Assembly (NCBI GenBank): GCA_002698425.1
Contig: NZXU01000117.1
Span: 7,762 to 67,909 of the forward strand
DNA from: Ahrensia sp.
Lineage (GTDB): Bacteria; Pseudomonadota; Alphaproteobacteria; Rhizobiales; Rhizobiaceae
Length of the DNA: 60,148 bases
Reading direction: 5' to 3'
Positions 7,663-16,766 of this stretch are shown piece by piece. The position numbers and the translations under genes were made by a program. How positions within the stretch are numbered: position 1 is the first letter of the stretch; every line of letters starts with the position of its first letter. The notes beneath the pieces are model-generated. The model saw only the letters and a list, made by a program, of their open reading frames with translations. It had not been told where the DNA came from and searched no databases.

Positions 7663-8271
7663 ATGAGCTTTCACGACGTGGTTTTCCCGTCGCGTCTCGC
7701 CTTTGGGGCGAGCGGCGGGCCGGAACGGCAGGTCGAGATCGTCAGGCTGTCCGCCGGGCTCGAGCAGCGCAATGCGCGCTGGTCTCGGGCAAGGCGGGCC
7801 TATGCGATCTCGACCGGAATCAAATCCTTTGCGGATCTGCACAAGCTGCTGGAATTCTTCGAGGATCGCGGCGGACCGCTGCACGGTTTCCGGTTCCTCG
7901 ATCCCGTCGATCATGCGTCTGCGTCGCCGGGCGAGACGGTGACGCCGACGGACCGGGCGATCGGCACGGGAGACGGGACGGCGACCGAATTTCAGCTGAA
8001 GCTCGGCGATGAACGGCCAGTCACCAAGCCGGTCGACGGCACGGTGCGGATCGCGGTGGACGGTGCGGAGCTGTTCGAGCCGGCGTTCTCCGTGGATAGC
8101 CTGTCCGGCATCGTGACGCTGGCCGAAGCGCCGGGCGAGGGCGCGGCAGTGACGGCAGGCTTCGAATTTCATGTGCCGGTGCGTTTCGACACGGCGCAGC
8201 TCGCGGTGACGCAGACGGCGTTCGAGGCCGGCGAGATCCCCGACATAAAACTGGTGGAGGTGTTCGAATGA
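7663..8271 (+). CDS. DUF2460 distal tail protein (GTA g12)
   Basis: 202 residues. This family (TIGR02217) is the GTA distal tail protein, linking the tail tube to the baseplate. Seen: MSFHDVVFPSRLAFGASGGP, RARRAYAISTGIKSFADLHK, and FFEDRGGPLHGFRFLDPVDH, all near-invariant in the family, and the C-terminal QTAFEAGEIPDIKLVEV. It starts 9 bases after the tape measure stop. The 3' end overlaps the DUF2163 start by 4 bp. Confidence 0.92.
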   Translation: MSFHDVVFPSRLAFGASGGPERQVEIVRLSAGLEQRNARWSRARRAYAISTGIKSFADLHKLLEFFEDRGGPLHGFRFLDPVDHASASPGETVTPTDRAIGTGDGTATEFQLKLGDERPVTKPVDGTVRIAVDGAELFEPAFSVDSLSGIVTLAEAPGEGAAVTAGFEFHVPVRFDTAQLAVTQTAFEAGEIPDIKLVEVFE

Positions 8272-9161
8272 CCACGCTGCCGCAAAGCCTGCGCGATCAC
8301 CTCGCGCGGGACGTCACCAGTGTTTGTTTTTGCTGGATCGTTCGGCGCAAGGACGCGGTCGTGCTGGGTTTCACCGATCACGACCGGACGCTCACGGTGG
8401 ACGGCGTCGCCTGCGAGCCGGCGACGGGTTTCGTCGCGGGGGCGATCGAGAGCGGGCTCGGCTTTGCCGGCGACACGGCGGAGGTGGCCGGCGCGCTGTC
8501 GTCGGAGGCGATCTCGGAAGCGGATATCGAGGCCGGAAAATATGACAGCGCGGCTGTAGAACAATGGCTGGTCAACTGGGCCGAGCCGGACCAGTCGGGG
8601 CTGCTGAAGCGGCATGTCGTCGGCGAGATCCGCCGCATCGACGGCGCGTTCCGGGTGGAACTGAGGAGCCTGTCGGCAAAGCTCGACGAACGGCGCGGAC
8701 GGTCTTTCCTGCGCCGATGCGACGCCGATCTGGGCGATGCGCGTTGCGGCTTCGACACTAATGCGCCGGGTTTCTCGGCGGTCGGCACGGTCGTTTCCGT
8801 CAGCGGCGGGCAGATCGTGGCAACCGGACTCGAAGGCTATGAGGACGGCTGGTTCACACTTGGGCGTCTGACATGGACCTCCGGCGCGCGGGCCGGTACG
8901 GCGGCGACCGTCGCGGCGATGCGCGAGGGGCCTGCCGCCGGGCAGCATGTGCTTGGCCTGTTCGAGCCGGATCTTTCGGGGATCGCGGCGGGCGACACGT
9001 TCACCCTGGTCGCCGGTTGCGACAAGCGGTTCGAAACCTGTCGGGCGAAATTCTCCAACGGGCTCGGTTTTCGGGGTTTCCCTCATATTCCGGGCAATGA
9101 CCTCGCGCTGAACTATGCCGACGGCGAAGGCGATTTCGATGGCGGCCCGCTTGTCCCGTGA
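8268..9161 (+). CDS. DUF2163 baseplate hub protein (GTA g13)
   Basis: 297 residues. The hub of the GTA baseplate; in the Rhodobacter GTA the equivalent protein binds an iron-sulfur cluster through conserved cysteines, and here several Cys are visible (VCFCWIV near residue 20, RRCDADLGDARCGFDT, and GCDKRFETCRAKFSNGLGFR near the end). Other family blocks are TDHDRTLTVDGV and GFRGFPHIPGNDLALNYADG. It overlaps both neighbours, by 4 bp upstream and 23 bp downstream. Confidence 0.92.
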   Translation: MTTLPQSLRDHLARDVTSVCFCWIVRRKDAVVLGFTDHDRTLTVDGVACEPATGFVAGAIESGLGFAGDTAEVAGALSSEAISEADIEAGKYDSAAVEQWLVNWAEPDQSGLLKRHVVGEIRRIDGAFRVELRSLSAKLDERRGRSFLRRCDADLGDARCGFDTNAPGFSAVGTVVSVSGGQIVATGLEGYEDGWFTLGRLTWTSGARAGTAATVAAMREGPAAGQHVLGLFEPDLSGIAAGDTFTLVAGCDKRFETCRAKFSNGLGFRGFPHIPGNDLALNYADGEGDFDGGPLVP

Positions 9162-9588
9162 CGAGACGCGGGCGCGGGCGCTCGACATCGCGCAGGGCTG
9201 GATCGGCACGCCGTACCGCCACCAGGCCAGCCGGAAGGGCGTCGGCTGCGACTGTCTCGGGCTGATGCTGGGCATCTGGCGGGACTTGTATGGCGAGCCG
9301 GCGCCGGTACGGTTGACCTATTCGCCGGACTGGGCCGAGACAGCGGGCGGCGAACCGCTGCTGGACGCGCTGCGCCAGCGCTGCAGTGCGTTGGAGATGT
9401 CCGATATGAGGCCCGGCGACATCGTCGCGTTTCGCTGGCAGGCTGGCGCGGCGGCGAAACATCTGGCGCTGCTGGCGCCGGAATCCCGGATCATCCATGC
9501 CTATGAAGGCCATGCCGTGACGGCCTCGGCCTTCGTGCCCGGCTGGCGGCGGCGCGTGGCCGGCGTTTTCGCGTTTCCCTCCATCTGA
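9139..9588 (+). CDS. NlpC/P60-family cell wall peptidase (GTA g14)
   Basis: 149 residues. The tail-associated peptidase that opens the recipient's peptidoglycan. The catalytic Cys is in GVGCDCLGLMLGIWRDLYG (about residue 45), and the catalytic His is likely in AKHLALLAPESRIIHAYEG. The N-terminal ALDIAQGWIGTPYRHQASRK is typical of TIGR02219. ATG at 9139 gives the family length; an upstream start at 9115 would overlap DUF2163 further. Confidence 0.9.
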   Translation: MAARLSRDETRARALDIAQGWIGTPYRHQASRKGVGCDCLGLMLGIWRDLYGEPAPVRLTYSPDWAETAGGEPLLDALRQRCSALEMSDMRPGDIVAFRWQAGAAAKHLALLAPESRIIHAYEGHAVTASAFVPGWRRRVAGVFAFPSI

Positions 9589-9599
9589 CGGAGTAATCC

Positions 9600-12500
9600 A
9601 TGGCGACCTTGCTGTTGCAGGCCGCGGGCGCTGCGCTCGGCGGCGTTTTCGGCGCGGCCGGTGCGGCGATCGGCACGGCGGCCGGTGCGCTCGGCGGCTA
9701 TCTCATCGACACGGCGTTGATCAATTCGACGCGCCATATCGAGGGCGCACGCCTGTCCGGCGCGCGGCCGCTGACGGCGGAGGAGGGCGCGCCGATGGCG
9801 CGTGTCTTCGGCCATGCGCGGATTTCCGGTACAGTGATCTGGGCGACCCGCTTCGAAGAGACCGCGCGCACCGAACGGCAGGGCGGCAAGGGCGGCCCGA
9901 AGGTCACGACTTATTCCTACTATGCCAATCTGGCGATCGGCCTGTGCGAGGGACCGGTGGCGGCGGTCCGGCGCGTCTGGGCGGACGGCAAGGAACTCGA
10001 TCTGACCGGCATCGAGATGCGGGTCTATCACGGTAGCGAAGACCAGATGCCCGATCCTCTGATCGGGGCGAAGCAGGGCGAAGGGCTCGCACCCGCTTTT
10101 CGCGGCACGGCCTATGTGGTCTTCGAGCGGTTGCCGCTGGAACGGTTCGGCAATCGCGTGCCGCAATTCCAGATCGAGGTAATCCGCCCGATTGGCGAAC
10201 TGGAAAACCAGGTCCGCGCGGTTTGCGTCATCCCCGGCTCGACCGAGCACGGCTACGCGCCCGGTCTGGTGACGGCGACGCCGCGGCGCGGCGAGACGAC
10301 GGAACTCAACCGGCATGTCCTCCATGCAGGCTCCGACTGGGAAGCCTCGATCGACGAATTGCAGGCGGTGTGTCCGAATCTCGAGCATGTGTCTCTGATC
10401 GTCGCCTGGTTCGGCGACGACCTGAGGGCCGGGGAGTGCCGGCTGAGGCCCGGCGTGGTTTCGAGATACGGCGGCGGCGAAAGCGCGGCCTGGAGCGTTG
10501 CCGGCATGGGGCGCGGGGACGCCGGCGTGCATGTCGTTTCGCTGTCGGACGGCAAGCCGGCCTATGGCGGCACGCCGTCGGACGCCAGCGTGACCGCCGC
10601 CATCGCGGACCTGAAGGCGCGCGGCCTGAAGGTGACCTTGTGTCCCTTCATCCTGATGGATGTGCCGGCGGATAACGCCTTGCCCGATCCCTGGTCGGAC
10701 GGGATGCAGTCTGCCTATCCCTGGCGCGGGCGGATATCCTGCCATCCCGGCATCGGCCGGCCCGGCACAGCGGACCAGACAGCCGCCGCAGCGGCGCAGA
10801 TTGCGGATTTCGCCGACAATTCAGAAGGCTACCGCCGCATGGTGAATCACTATGCGAGCCTCGCCGTGGCCTCGGGCGGCGTCGACGCCATCGTCATCGG
10901 CACGGAAATGCGCGGGCTGACGCAGGTTCGCGACGAGGCCGGCGGTTTTCCCTTTGTCGCCGAATTGCGGGACCTCGCGGCGGAGGTGCGGGCGAGTATC
11001 GGGAGCGGCTGCGCGATCACCTATGCGGCCGACTGGTCGGAATATTTCGGCTACCACCCGGAGGACGGCAGCGGCGACGTGTTCTTCCATCTCGATGCGC
11101 TCTGGGCGGATGCGAATATCGACGCGGTCGGTATCGACAATTACATGCCGCTGTCCGACTGGCGCGACAGCGACGCCGCCGATCCGGGCGGCAATCCGGA
11201 CGGGCAGGTGCAGGCCTCCGACCGCGCGGTCTTTCGGAATGCGGTGGCGGGCGGCGAGGGCTTCGACTGGTATTACGCCTCGGACGATGATCGGCGGGAG
11301 CGGCTGCGCACGCCGATCACGGACGGATTGGCCGGAAAGCCCTGGGTGTTCCGCTTCAAGGATCTCGTTTCCTGGTGGTCGAACGCGCATTTCGAGCGGA
11401 CAGGCGGGGCCGAAAGCCCGACGCCGACCGGCTGGACGCCAGGTTCCAAGCCGGTCTGGTTCATGGAAGTGGGTTGCCCGGCCATCGACAAGGGCGCGAC
11501 GCAGCCGAACGTCTTCACGGATGCGAAGTCGGCGGAAAGCGCTTTGCCGTGGTTCTCCAATGGCGGGCGCGACGACGCCGAGCAGCGGGCGTTCCTGCAG
11601 ACCCATCTGGAACACTGGTCGAGCGGCGCGGACGCCAATCCGCTGTCGCCGGTGACCGGCAAACCGATGGTCGATCCGTCGCGCATCTTCCTGTGGGCGT
11701 GGGACGCGCGGCCGTTTCCCGCCTTTCCGATGGCGACGGAGGTCTGGGGCGACGGCGCAAACTGGCTGCGCGGCCATTGGCTGAACGGACGGCTCGGCAC
11801 CGCGCCGCTCGCCGAGACGGCGGGGCTGTTGCTGGACGGCGCGGCGACGATCGACATCGCCGACACCGCGCAGGGCGTGATCGTTGCACAGCCCGCCTCG
11901 GCGCGCGACGTGCTGGAACCGCTGGCGGCGAGCTTCGGCTGGTCGGCCTCCGACATGGCGGGCGAGGGCGGTTTCGTTCTTGCGCAGGAAGGGGCCGTGG
12001 CGACGCGGATCATCGACGATGGCGACATCGCCGATCTCGACGGCGAAGCGCTGCGCGATGTGACCGAGGCGCAGACAAGCGAGTTGCCGGCCGAGATCAT
12101 CGTCGCCTATCGCGACGGGCTGCGCGACTACCAGTCCGCGACGAGTTCCTCGAGGCGGCTGGAGACGGGGACGGCGCGGCAGCAAATGGCGGATCTGCCG
12201 GTCATCGGCGACGCAAGTCTCGTCGACGCCATCGCCGACCGGATGCTGGCGCGCGCTTGGGCGCATGGCCGGCTGCTCAAATTCGCTTTGCCATGGCGGT
12301 ATGCGGATCTGGCGCCGGGCGATGTCTTCGCCTTCGCGTCGAAGCCGGCGGAACGCTGGCTGGTGATGCGCACGGATCTCGCCGACGCGCTGCGGGTCGA
12401 GGCGGTGCCGGTGCTCGTCCGCCCGACCAACACCCGCCGGCCGCATCTGCCCGCACAAGCCGCGCAAGCGCTTGGCGACACGGCGGGCGTGCCGGACTTC

Positions 12501-13418
12501 GTGCTGCTCGACCTGCCGTTGCGGTCCGGCGGCACGGCAGAGGACCAGTTCATGCTGGCCGCATGGTCGTCTCCGCCGCGCGTACAGGCGGTTTATGTCT
12601 CGCCGGAGGCGTCCGGTTTCGACTATCGGCGTCAGGCCCTGTCCAACGCCGTGATCGGCGAACTGACCGCGTCGCTGACGGGCGCGTTTTCCGGCCGGAT
12701 CGACCATGCCAGTGCCATTGAACTCACCATGCCCTCCGGCGAATTCGCGAGCGTGACGGAGACGGCGCTTTTATCCGGACGCAACCTGTTGGCCGTGGAA
12801 GCCGCGAATGGCGGCTGGGAGGTGATCCAGTTCCTCACGGCGGAAGAGACGTCGGCAAATGCCTGGCGGCTGAAGGGCCTGCTGCGCGGACAGGGCGGCA
12901 CCGAGGACGCGATGGCGGCGGGCGCGGCGATCGGCGCACGGGCAGTATTGCTCGACGAGGCGGTCATGCCCGCGGGATTGAAGGCCGCCGAGATCGGCCT
13001 TGCGCTGCAATTGCGCATCGGCGTTGCCGGGCGGCCCTTTACCGACCGCTATTTCGAGACTGTCGAAGCGATTGGCGGCCTGCGCGCGCTGACGCCGCTT
13101 GCGCCGGTGCATCTGAAGGCTGCGGCGACGGGCGATGGCGGCATCGCGTTGTCGTGGATCCGGCGCACCCGCGTCGACGGCGATAGCTGGCTCGGACCGG
13201 ATGTGCCGCTCGGCGAGGAAGAAGAGCGCTACGCGGTGCGCATCCATGACGGCGAGAGCGTAATCCATTCCGCTGAGGCGACCGAACAGGCGCTGACGCT
13301 CGACGCCGCGACCGTGGCGGCGCTGGGGCTCTCGGCAAACGTCGATTTCGAGGTCGCGCAAATCAGTTTCGCGGTGGGCGAGGGGATCCCCGCCCGCCGC
13401 GCGATTTCACTTTCCTGA
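9600..13418 (+). CDS. Baseplate multidomain / host-specificity tail protein (GTA g15)
   Basis: 1272 residues. Large central spike protein that contacts the recipient cell. Order of parts: a Gly/Ala-rich N-terminal helix (ALGGVFGAAGAAIGTAAGAL), a tail-hub region (to about 410), a GTA TIM-barrel domain with IGTEMRGLTQVRDE (about 433-447) and WFMEVGCPAIDKGATQPN (about 620-640) that resembles glycoside hydrolases, then a C-terminal phage-tail-3-like domain from about 760. No truncation or frameshift is seen over 3.8 kb. It starts after GACGGAGTAATCC. Confidence 0.93.
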   Translation: MATLLLQAAGAALGGVFGAAGAAIGTAAGALGGYLIDTALINSTRHIEGARLSGARPLTAEEGAPMARVFGHARISGTVIWATRFEETARTERQGGKGGPKVTTYSYYANLAIGLCEGPVAAVRRVWADGKELDLTGIEMRVYHGSEDQMPDPLIGAKQGEGLAPAFRGTAYVVFERLPLERFGNRVPQFQIEVIRPIGELENQVRAVCVIPGSTEHGYAPGLVTATPRRGETTELNRHVLHAGSDWEASIDELQAVCPNLEHVSLIVAWFGDDLRAGECRLRPGVVSRYGGGESAAWSVAGMGRGDAGVHVVSLSDGKPAYGGTPSDASVTAAIADLKARGLKVTLCPFILMDVPADNALPDPWSDGMQSAYPWRGRISCHPGIGRPGTADQTAAAAAQIADFADNSEGYRRMVNHYASLAVASGGVDAIVIGTEMRGLTQVRDEAGGFPFVAELRDLAAEVRASIGSGCAITYAADWSEYFGYHPEDGSGDVFFHLDALWADANIDAVGIDNYMPLSDWRDSDAADPGGNPDGQVQASDRAVFRNAVAGGEGFDWYYASDDDRRERLRTPITDGLAGKPWVFRFKDLVSWWSNAHFERTGGAESPTPTGWTPGSKPVWFMEVGCPAIDKGATQPNVFTDAKSAESALPWFSNGGRDDAEQRAFLQTHLEHWSSGADANPLSPVTGKPMVDPSRIFLWAWDARPFPAFPMATEVWGDGANWLRGHWLNGRLGTAPLAETAGLLLDGAATIDIADTAQGVIVAQPASARDVLEPLAASFGWSASDMAGEGGFVLAQEGAVATRIIDDGDIADLDGEALRDVTEAQTSELPAEIIVAYRDGLRDYQSATSSSRRLETGTARQQMADLPVIGDASLVDAIADRMLARAWAHGRLLKFALPWRYADLAPGDVFAFASKPAERWLVMRTDLADALRVEAVPVLVRPTNTRRPHLPAQAAQALGDTAGVPDFVLLDLPLRSGGTAEDQFMLAAWSSPPRVQAVYVSPEASGFDYRRQALSNAVIGELTASLTGAFSGRIDHASAIELTMPSGEFASVTETALLSGRNLLAVEAANGGWEVIQFLTAEETSANAWRLKGLLRGQGGTEDAMAAGAAIGARAVLLDEAVMPAGLKAAEIGLALQLRIGVAGRPFTDRYFETVEAIGGLRALTPLAPVHLKAAATGDGGIALSWIRRTRVDGDSWLGPDVPLGEEEERYAVRIHDGESVIHSAEATEQALTLDAATVAALGLSANVDFEVAQISFAVGEGIPARRAISLS

Positions 13419-13439
13419 CAGCAGAAGAAAGGACCTGCC

Positions 13440-13646
13440 ATGAACGAGGAAAAACCCTGGTACCTGTCGAAGACCATCTGGGGAGCGCTGGTCAGCGTCG
13501 CCGCGACGATCGCCGCCATGTTCGGCCTGCCGGTCGACGCCGGCGGACAGGCGGCCCTGACCGAGGCGATCCTGCAGACGGTCTCCGCCGTCGCGGGCAT
13601 CGTCGCCATTCTCGGACGGGTAAGCGCGGATAGCCGGATCGGTTGA
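13440..13646 (+). CDS. Small membrane protein at end of GTA cluster (holin-like)
   Basis: 68 residues with a ribosome site (AGAAAGGA) and ATG at 13440, 21 bases after the large tail gene. Two hydrophobic segments (about 14-30 and 44-62) separated by a short turn suggest a two-helix inner-membrane protein. The WYLSKTIWGALVSVAATIAA start resembles small holin-type proteins seen near phage lysis genes, but no endolysin follows. It may or may not be part of the GTA operon. Confidence 0.6.
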   Translation: MNEEKPWYLSKTIWGALVSVAATIAAMFGLPVDAGGQAALTEAILQTVSAVAGIVAILGRVSADSRIG

Positions 13647-13666
13647 AACAGGCCGGCAATTCGGGG

Positions 13667-13694
13667 CATGAATGGTTTCGTCGAACCATTCATG
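13667..13694. promoter_or_regulatory. Perfect 11-bp inverted repeat upstream of feuN
   Basis: CATGAATGGTT - tcgtcg - AACCATTCATG is a perfect palindrome with a 6-base spacer. It starts 21 bases after the last GTA-linked gene and ends 53 bases before feuN. No T tract follows, so it is either an operator for the feu promoter or an mRNA hairpin that separates the two regions. Function is inferred. Confidence 0.5.
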
Positions 13695-13747
13695 TTCCGT
13701 TCAGGCAGGCGTGTGTAGGAATGCAGCCAAGTTGGAGAACAAGAACA

Positions 13748-13975
13748 ATGTCTCGTTATATCATGGCTGCCTTGATCGCACTTCCGGTGCTGAGCATCGC
13801 GCCCGCCGAAGCCGCCGATAATTGCTTTGCCGTTGGCCAGCAGGTCGCGGCGCAGCGCGGTGCGCAGCTGGCGAGCGCCGAATCGGTCGGCGGCGGCAAG
13901 TGCAAGATCGTCCTTCTCGTGCCCGGCTCGAATGGCCAGCGCCCGAAGCGCGAGGAAATCATCGTCAACGGTTGA
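13748..13975 (+). CDS. feuN: FeuN-like small periplasmic inhibitor of the FeuPQ system
   Basis: 75 residues with a clear signal peptide (MSRYIMAALIALPVLSIAPA, cleavage after AEA) and a short mature part with two Cys (about residues 23 and 49). In Sinorhizobium meliloti, FeuN is a small periplasmic protein that holds the FeuQ kinase in check, and its gene lies directly before feuP-feuQ; position, length and export signal match here. Start ATG 13748 was chosen because it begins the signal peptide. Family assignment rests on context and general resemblance. Confidence 0.7.
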   Translation: MSRYIMAALIALPVLSIAPAEAADNCFAVGQQVAAQRGAQLASAESVGGGKCKIVLLVPGSNGQRPKREEIIVNG

Positions 13976-13990
13976 AATACCGAAGCCGCG

Positions 13991-14006
13991 TTGGCCGAAA
14001 GGCCGA
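13991..14006 (+). other. GNRA hairpin between feuN and feuP
   Basis: TTGGCC-GAAA-GGCCGA forms a 6-bp stem (one G-T wobble) with a GAAA tetraloop in the 74-bp gap. No T tract follows. It could damp read-through from feuN into feuP; this is inference. Confidence 0.35.
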
Positions 14007-14049
14007 TCTGCGGTAGTTTCCGGGGCGATTCCGCGGGAGGGACAGATCC

Positions 14050-14733
14050 ATGCGCATTCTCGTCGTCGAAGATGATGCTTCGCTCAACGCGCAACTGAAA
14101 TCGGCGCTCGAAGATGCCGGTTACGTCGTCGACGCCGCGACCGACGGCGAGGACGGCCATTATCTCGGCGATACCGAGCCCTATGACTGCGTCGTGCTCG
14201 ATATCGGCCTGCCGGTGATGGACGGCATTTCGGTGCTGCAGCGCTGGCGCGACGACGGCCGCACCATGCCGGTGCTGATCCTGACCGCGCGCGACCGCTG
14301 GTCCGACAAGGTGTCGGGCATCGATGCGGGGGCCGACGACTATGTCACCAAGCCCTTCCATGTCGAGGAAGTGCTGGCGCGCGTGCGCGCCCTGATCCGG
14401 CGCGCCGCCGGCCACGCCTCCTCGGAAATCCGCTGCGGTCCGCTTACCATCGATACGAAATCGTCCAAGGCGATGGTCGACGGCATTACGCTGAAGCTGA
14501 CCTCGCATGAATACCGGCTTCTTTCCTATCTCGGCCACCATGTCGGCGAGGTGGTGTCGCGCACCGAACTGATCGAGCATTTGTACGATCAGGATTTCGA
14601 CCGCGATTCCAACACGATCGAGGTGTTTGTCGGACGGCTGCGCAAGAAGATCGGCCATGACATCATCGAGACCGTGCGCGGCCTCGGCTATCGCATGAGC
14701 GCCCCGGACGAGCCGGGCGAGAAGGCAAGCTGA
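14050..14733 (+). CDS. feuP: FeuP response regulator (OmpR/PhoP family)
   Basis: 227 residues. Receiver domain 1-120 with acidic pocket VVEDD, phospho-acceptor Asp51 (VVLDIGLPVMDG) and Lys in DDYVTKPFH; winged-helix DNA-binding domain from about 130 (SHEYRLLSYLGHHVGEVVSR, then SNTIEVFVGRLRKKIG). In rhizobia FeuP with FeuQ activates ndvA, for cyclic glucan export, and other osmotic-adaptation genes. The ribosome site is GGGAGGG, and the stop lies 4 bases before the feuQ GTG. Confidence 0.85.
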   Translation: MRILVVEDDASLNAQLKSALEDAGYVVDAATDGEDGHYLGDTEPYDCVVLDIGLPVMDGISVLQRWRDDGRTMPVLILTARDRWSDKVSGIDAGADDYVTKPFHVEEVLARVRALIRRAAGHASSEIRCGPLTIDTKSSKAMVDGITLKLTSHEYRLLSYLGHHVGEVVSRTELIEHLYDQDFDRDSNTIEVFVGRLRKKIGHDIIETVRGLGYRMSAPDEPGEKAS

Positions 14734-14737
14734 CGCG

Positions 14738-16114
14738 GTGCGGATACGCTCCGATTCCCTCGCTTTCCGGGTCATCCTCTATTCCAGCCTTTGGGCGATT
14801 GCCGCGATCGTGCTGCTCGGATGGCTGCTGATCGGGCTTTACCGCAACGATTCCGCGCGCGGATTCGCCACGCTCCAGGAAGCGCAGTTGTACAACCTCG
14901 TCGGCGCCGTCTCGGTGAACGATGCGGGCGAATTGCAGGGCGCGCCCAATCTCGGCAACACCGCGTTCCTGCAGCCGCTTTCGGGCTGGTACTGGCGCGT
15001 GGCGCCGGTGGAAGGGATCGGCGGCGACGCGCTGGCTTCGCCCTCGCTCGGCTCCGAGGAGATAGACCGGCCGTCTCTCTCGGACCTTCCCTATGACCGT
15101 CAGTTCAGCCGTAACTGGATCGGCCCCGGACCCGGCGGCGGGCAGATCCGCGTGCTGGAATCCGAGATCGACCTCGGCGACAGCCGGATCGCGCGTTTCC
15201 AGGTCGTCGGCAACCAGACGGAATTCGAAACCACCGTCCAGGACTTCGCGCGCCAGGTCGGGCTGATGCTGCTGGCGCTCGGTATCGGCATGGTGCTGAT
15301 CAATGCCGCGATCCTGCTTGCCGGCCTGCGCCCGCTCGACCATGCCCGCCAAGCGCTTTCGGCGATTCGAAACGGCGACGCCGCGAGCCTCGAGGGCGAG
15401 TTTCCCAGCGAAATCCAGCCGCTGGTCAACGAGATGAACGCGCTGATCGACAACAATCGCCGCATCGTCGAGCGCGCCCGCACCCAAGTCGGAAATCTCG
15501 CCCATTCGCTGAAGACGCCGCTTTCGGTCCTGGTCAACGAAGCGGGATCGAAATCCGGCCCCTCGGCGGCGATCGTCGAGGAACAGACGCGCGCCATGGA
15601 TTACCAGATCCAGCATTACCTGAAGCGCGCGCGCATCGCAGCCCAGCGCGAGAGCATCATCTTTCGCACCGATGTGCGGCCGGTGGCCGAAAAGCTGGTC
15701 TCGGTGATGCGAAAGCTCAACAGGGACAAGGAGCTCGAATTCAGCATCCCGGCGCAGAAGCTTGTTTTCTCAGGGGAAAAGGAAGATCTGGAAGAGATTC
15801 TCGGCAATCTTCTCGAAAATGCCGGCAAATGGGCGCAGCGCAGGATTTCGTTGGCGATCGAGCCGTTTGCGGGCGAAAACGAGCGGCGCTGGATTCGCCT
15901 GACGGTCGAGGATGACGGGCCGGGAATCGCGGCGGAAATGCGCGACGAGGCCCTCAAACGCGGCAAGCGGCTCGATGAGACGGTGCCGGGCACGGGGCTC
16001 GGGCTCGCCATCGTCGCCGAGACCGCTTCTGCCTATGGCGGCGGGGTCGAACTCGGCGAAAGCGCGACGGGCGGATTGAAGGTGGAGATCACATTGCCGG
16101 CGGCGGGTCATTGA
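14738..16114 (+). CDS. feuQ: FeuQ sensor histidine kinase
   Basis: 458 residues from GTG at 14738. TM1 at about 12-34, a periplasmic loop of about 140 residues, TM2 at about 173-197, HAMP region, phospho-acceptor His256 in NLAHSLKTPLSVL, and an HATPase_c domain with EDLEEILGNLLENAGKWA, VEDDGPGI and GTGLGLAIV. The long periplasmic loop is the plausible contact for FeuN. It overlaps no neighbour, but its GTG start 4 bases after feuP implies coupled expression. Confidence 0.85.
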   Translation: MRIRSDSLAFRVILYSSLWAIAAIVLLGWLLIGLYRNDSARGFATLQEAQLYNLVGAVSVNDAGELQGAPNLGNTAFLQPLSGWYWRVAPVEGIGGDALASPSLGSEEIDRPSLSDLPYDRQFSRNWIGPGPGGGQIRVLESEIDLGDSRIARFQVVGNQTEFETTVQDFARQVGLMLLALGIGMVLINAAILLAGLRPLDHARQALSAIRNGDAASLEGEFPSEIQPLVNEMNALIDNNRRIVERARTQVGNLAHSLKTPLSVLVNEAGSKSGPSAAIVEEQTRAMDYQIQHYLKRARIAAQRESIIFRTDVRPVAEKLVSVMRKLNRDKELEFSIPAQKLVFSGEKEDLEEILGNLLENAGKWAQRRISLAIEPFAGENERRWIRLTVEDDGPGIAAEMRDEALKRGKRLDETVPGTGLGLAIVAETASAYGGGVELGESATGGLKVEITLPAAGH

Positions 16115-16206
16115 AATGAACGAAACGGCAAATATCTCCAATTGCAAACACACTGCCGACATAGTTTTGTTCATCTTTGGCCGGCAATCTCTGGGTGGAG
16201 CTTGAT

Positions 16207-16674
16207 TTGAACGCCAAGGCTATGCGCATTCTTTCCCTGACGCTGGCGGTCGCCGTGACCGGCATTGTTTCCGGCTGTTCGTCGACGGGCGGCGCGGTTC
16301 CGAGCCTGGCTTTCGGCGAAATCTCGGGCGGCGCCCGCGATTCCGACAACAGGCTTGCCGGTACGGCGCTTGTTCATGCGCTCCATGACGGGATATTGCC
16401 GGCAGATATCATCACACAGATGAATACCGCGACCAAGGATGCGGCCCTGCAAGCCGAGTACCAGGCGCTGGAATACACGCCGGCCGGCCAGAAGGTGACA
16501 TGGGGCGAGACAGGCGCGGCGTTGAGGGGCGAAGTCGCCGCCTCGCAACCCTATCGCGTCGGCTCGCAGGATTGCCGCCAATATACCCACACCGTCTACA
16601 CCGGCGGTGCGCCGGTTGCCAGCCGCGGCACGGCCTGCCGTAATCCGGACGGAAGCTGGACGCCATTGACCTGA
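16207..16674 (+). CDS. Outer-membrane lipoprotein, 17-kDa surface-antigen-like
   Basis: 155 residues from TTG at 16207, which has GGAG (16197-16200) at 6-base spacing; ATG at 16222 is an alternative with a poorer site. A lipobox is clear (TGIVSGC, lipidated Cys about residue 24-25). The C-terminal part, with AGQKVTWGE and GSQDCRQYTHTVYTGG, resembles the rickettsial 17-kDa antigen/RT0821 group, whose exact role is unknown. It stands alone between feuQ and the cytochrome c maturation operon. Confidence 0.75.
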   Translation: MNAKAMRILSLTLAVAVTGIVSGCSSTGGAVPSLAFGEISGGARDSDNRLAGTALVHALHDGILPADIITQMNTATKDAALQAEYQALEYTPAGQKVTWGETGAALRGEVAASQPYRVGSQDCRQYTHTVYTGGAPVASRGTACRNPDGSWTPLT

Positions 16675-16766
16675 CACAGGTCAATGTATCGCCTTGGTGA
16701 GCGTGAAAATGTCGCGTCAGGGCAAATTCCATTGGCAAGTCTGACTTGCATCTTTATCTGACCGTC

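Noticed and set aside
10821..12707. 628-codon minus-strand ORF
   Set aside because: Shadow of the large GTA tail protein, which is unbroken on the plus strand and carries the family motifs.
2..13646. Inducible complete prophage
   Set aside because: The gene order and very short tape measure match a gene transfer agent; no integrase, repressor or lysis cassette is seen in the window. The region upstream is not visible, so this is a judgement, not proof.
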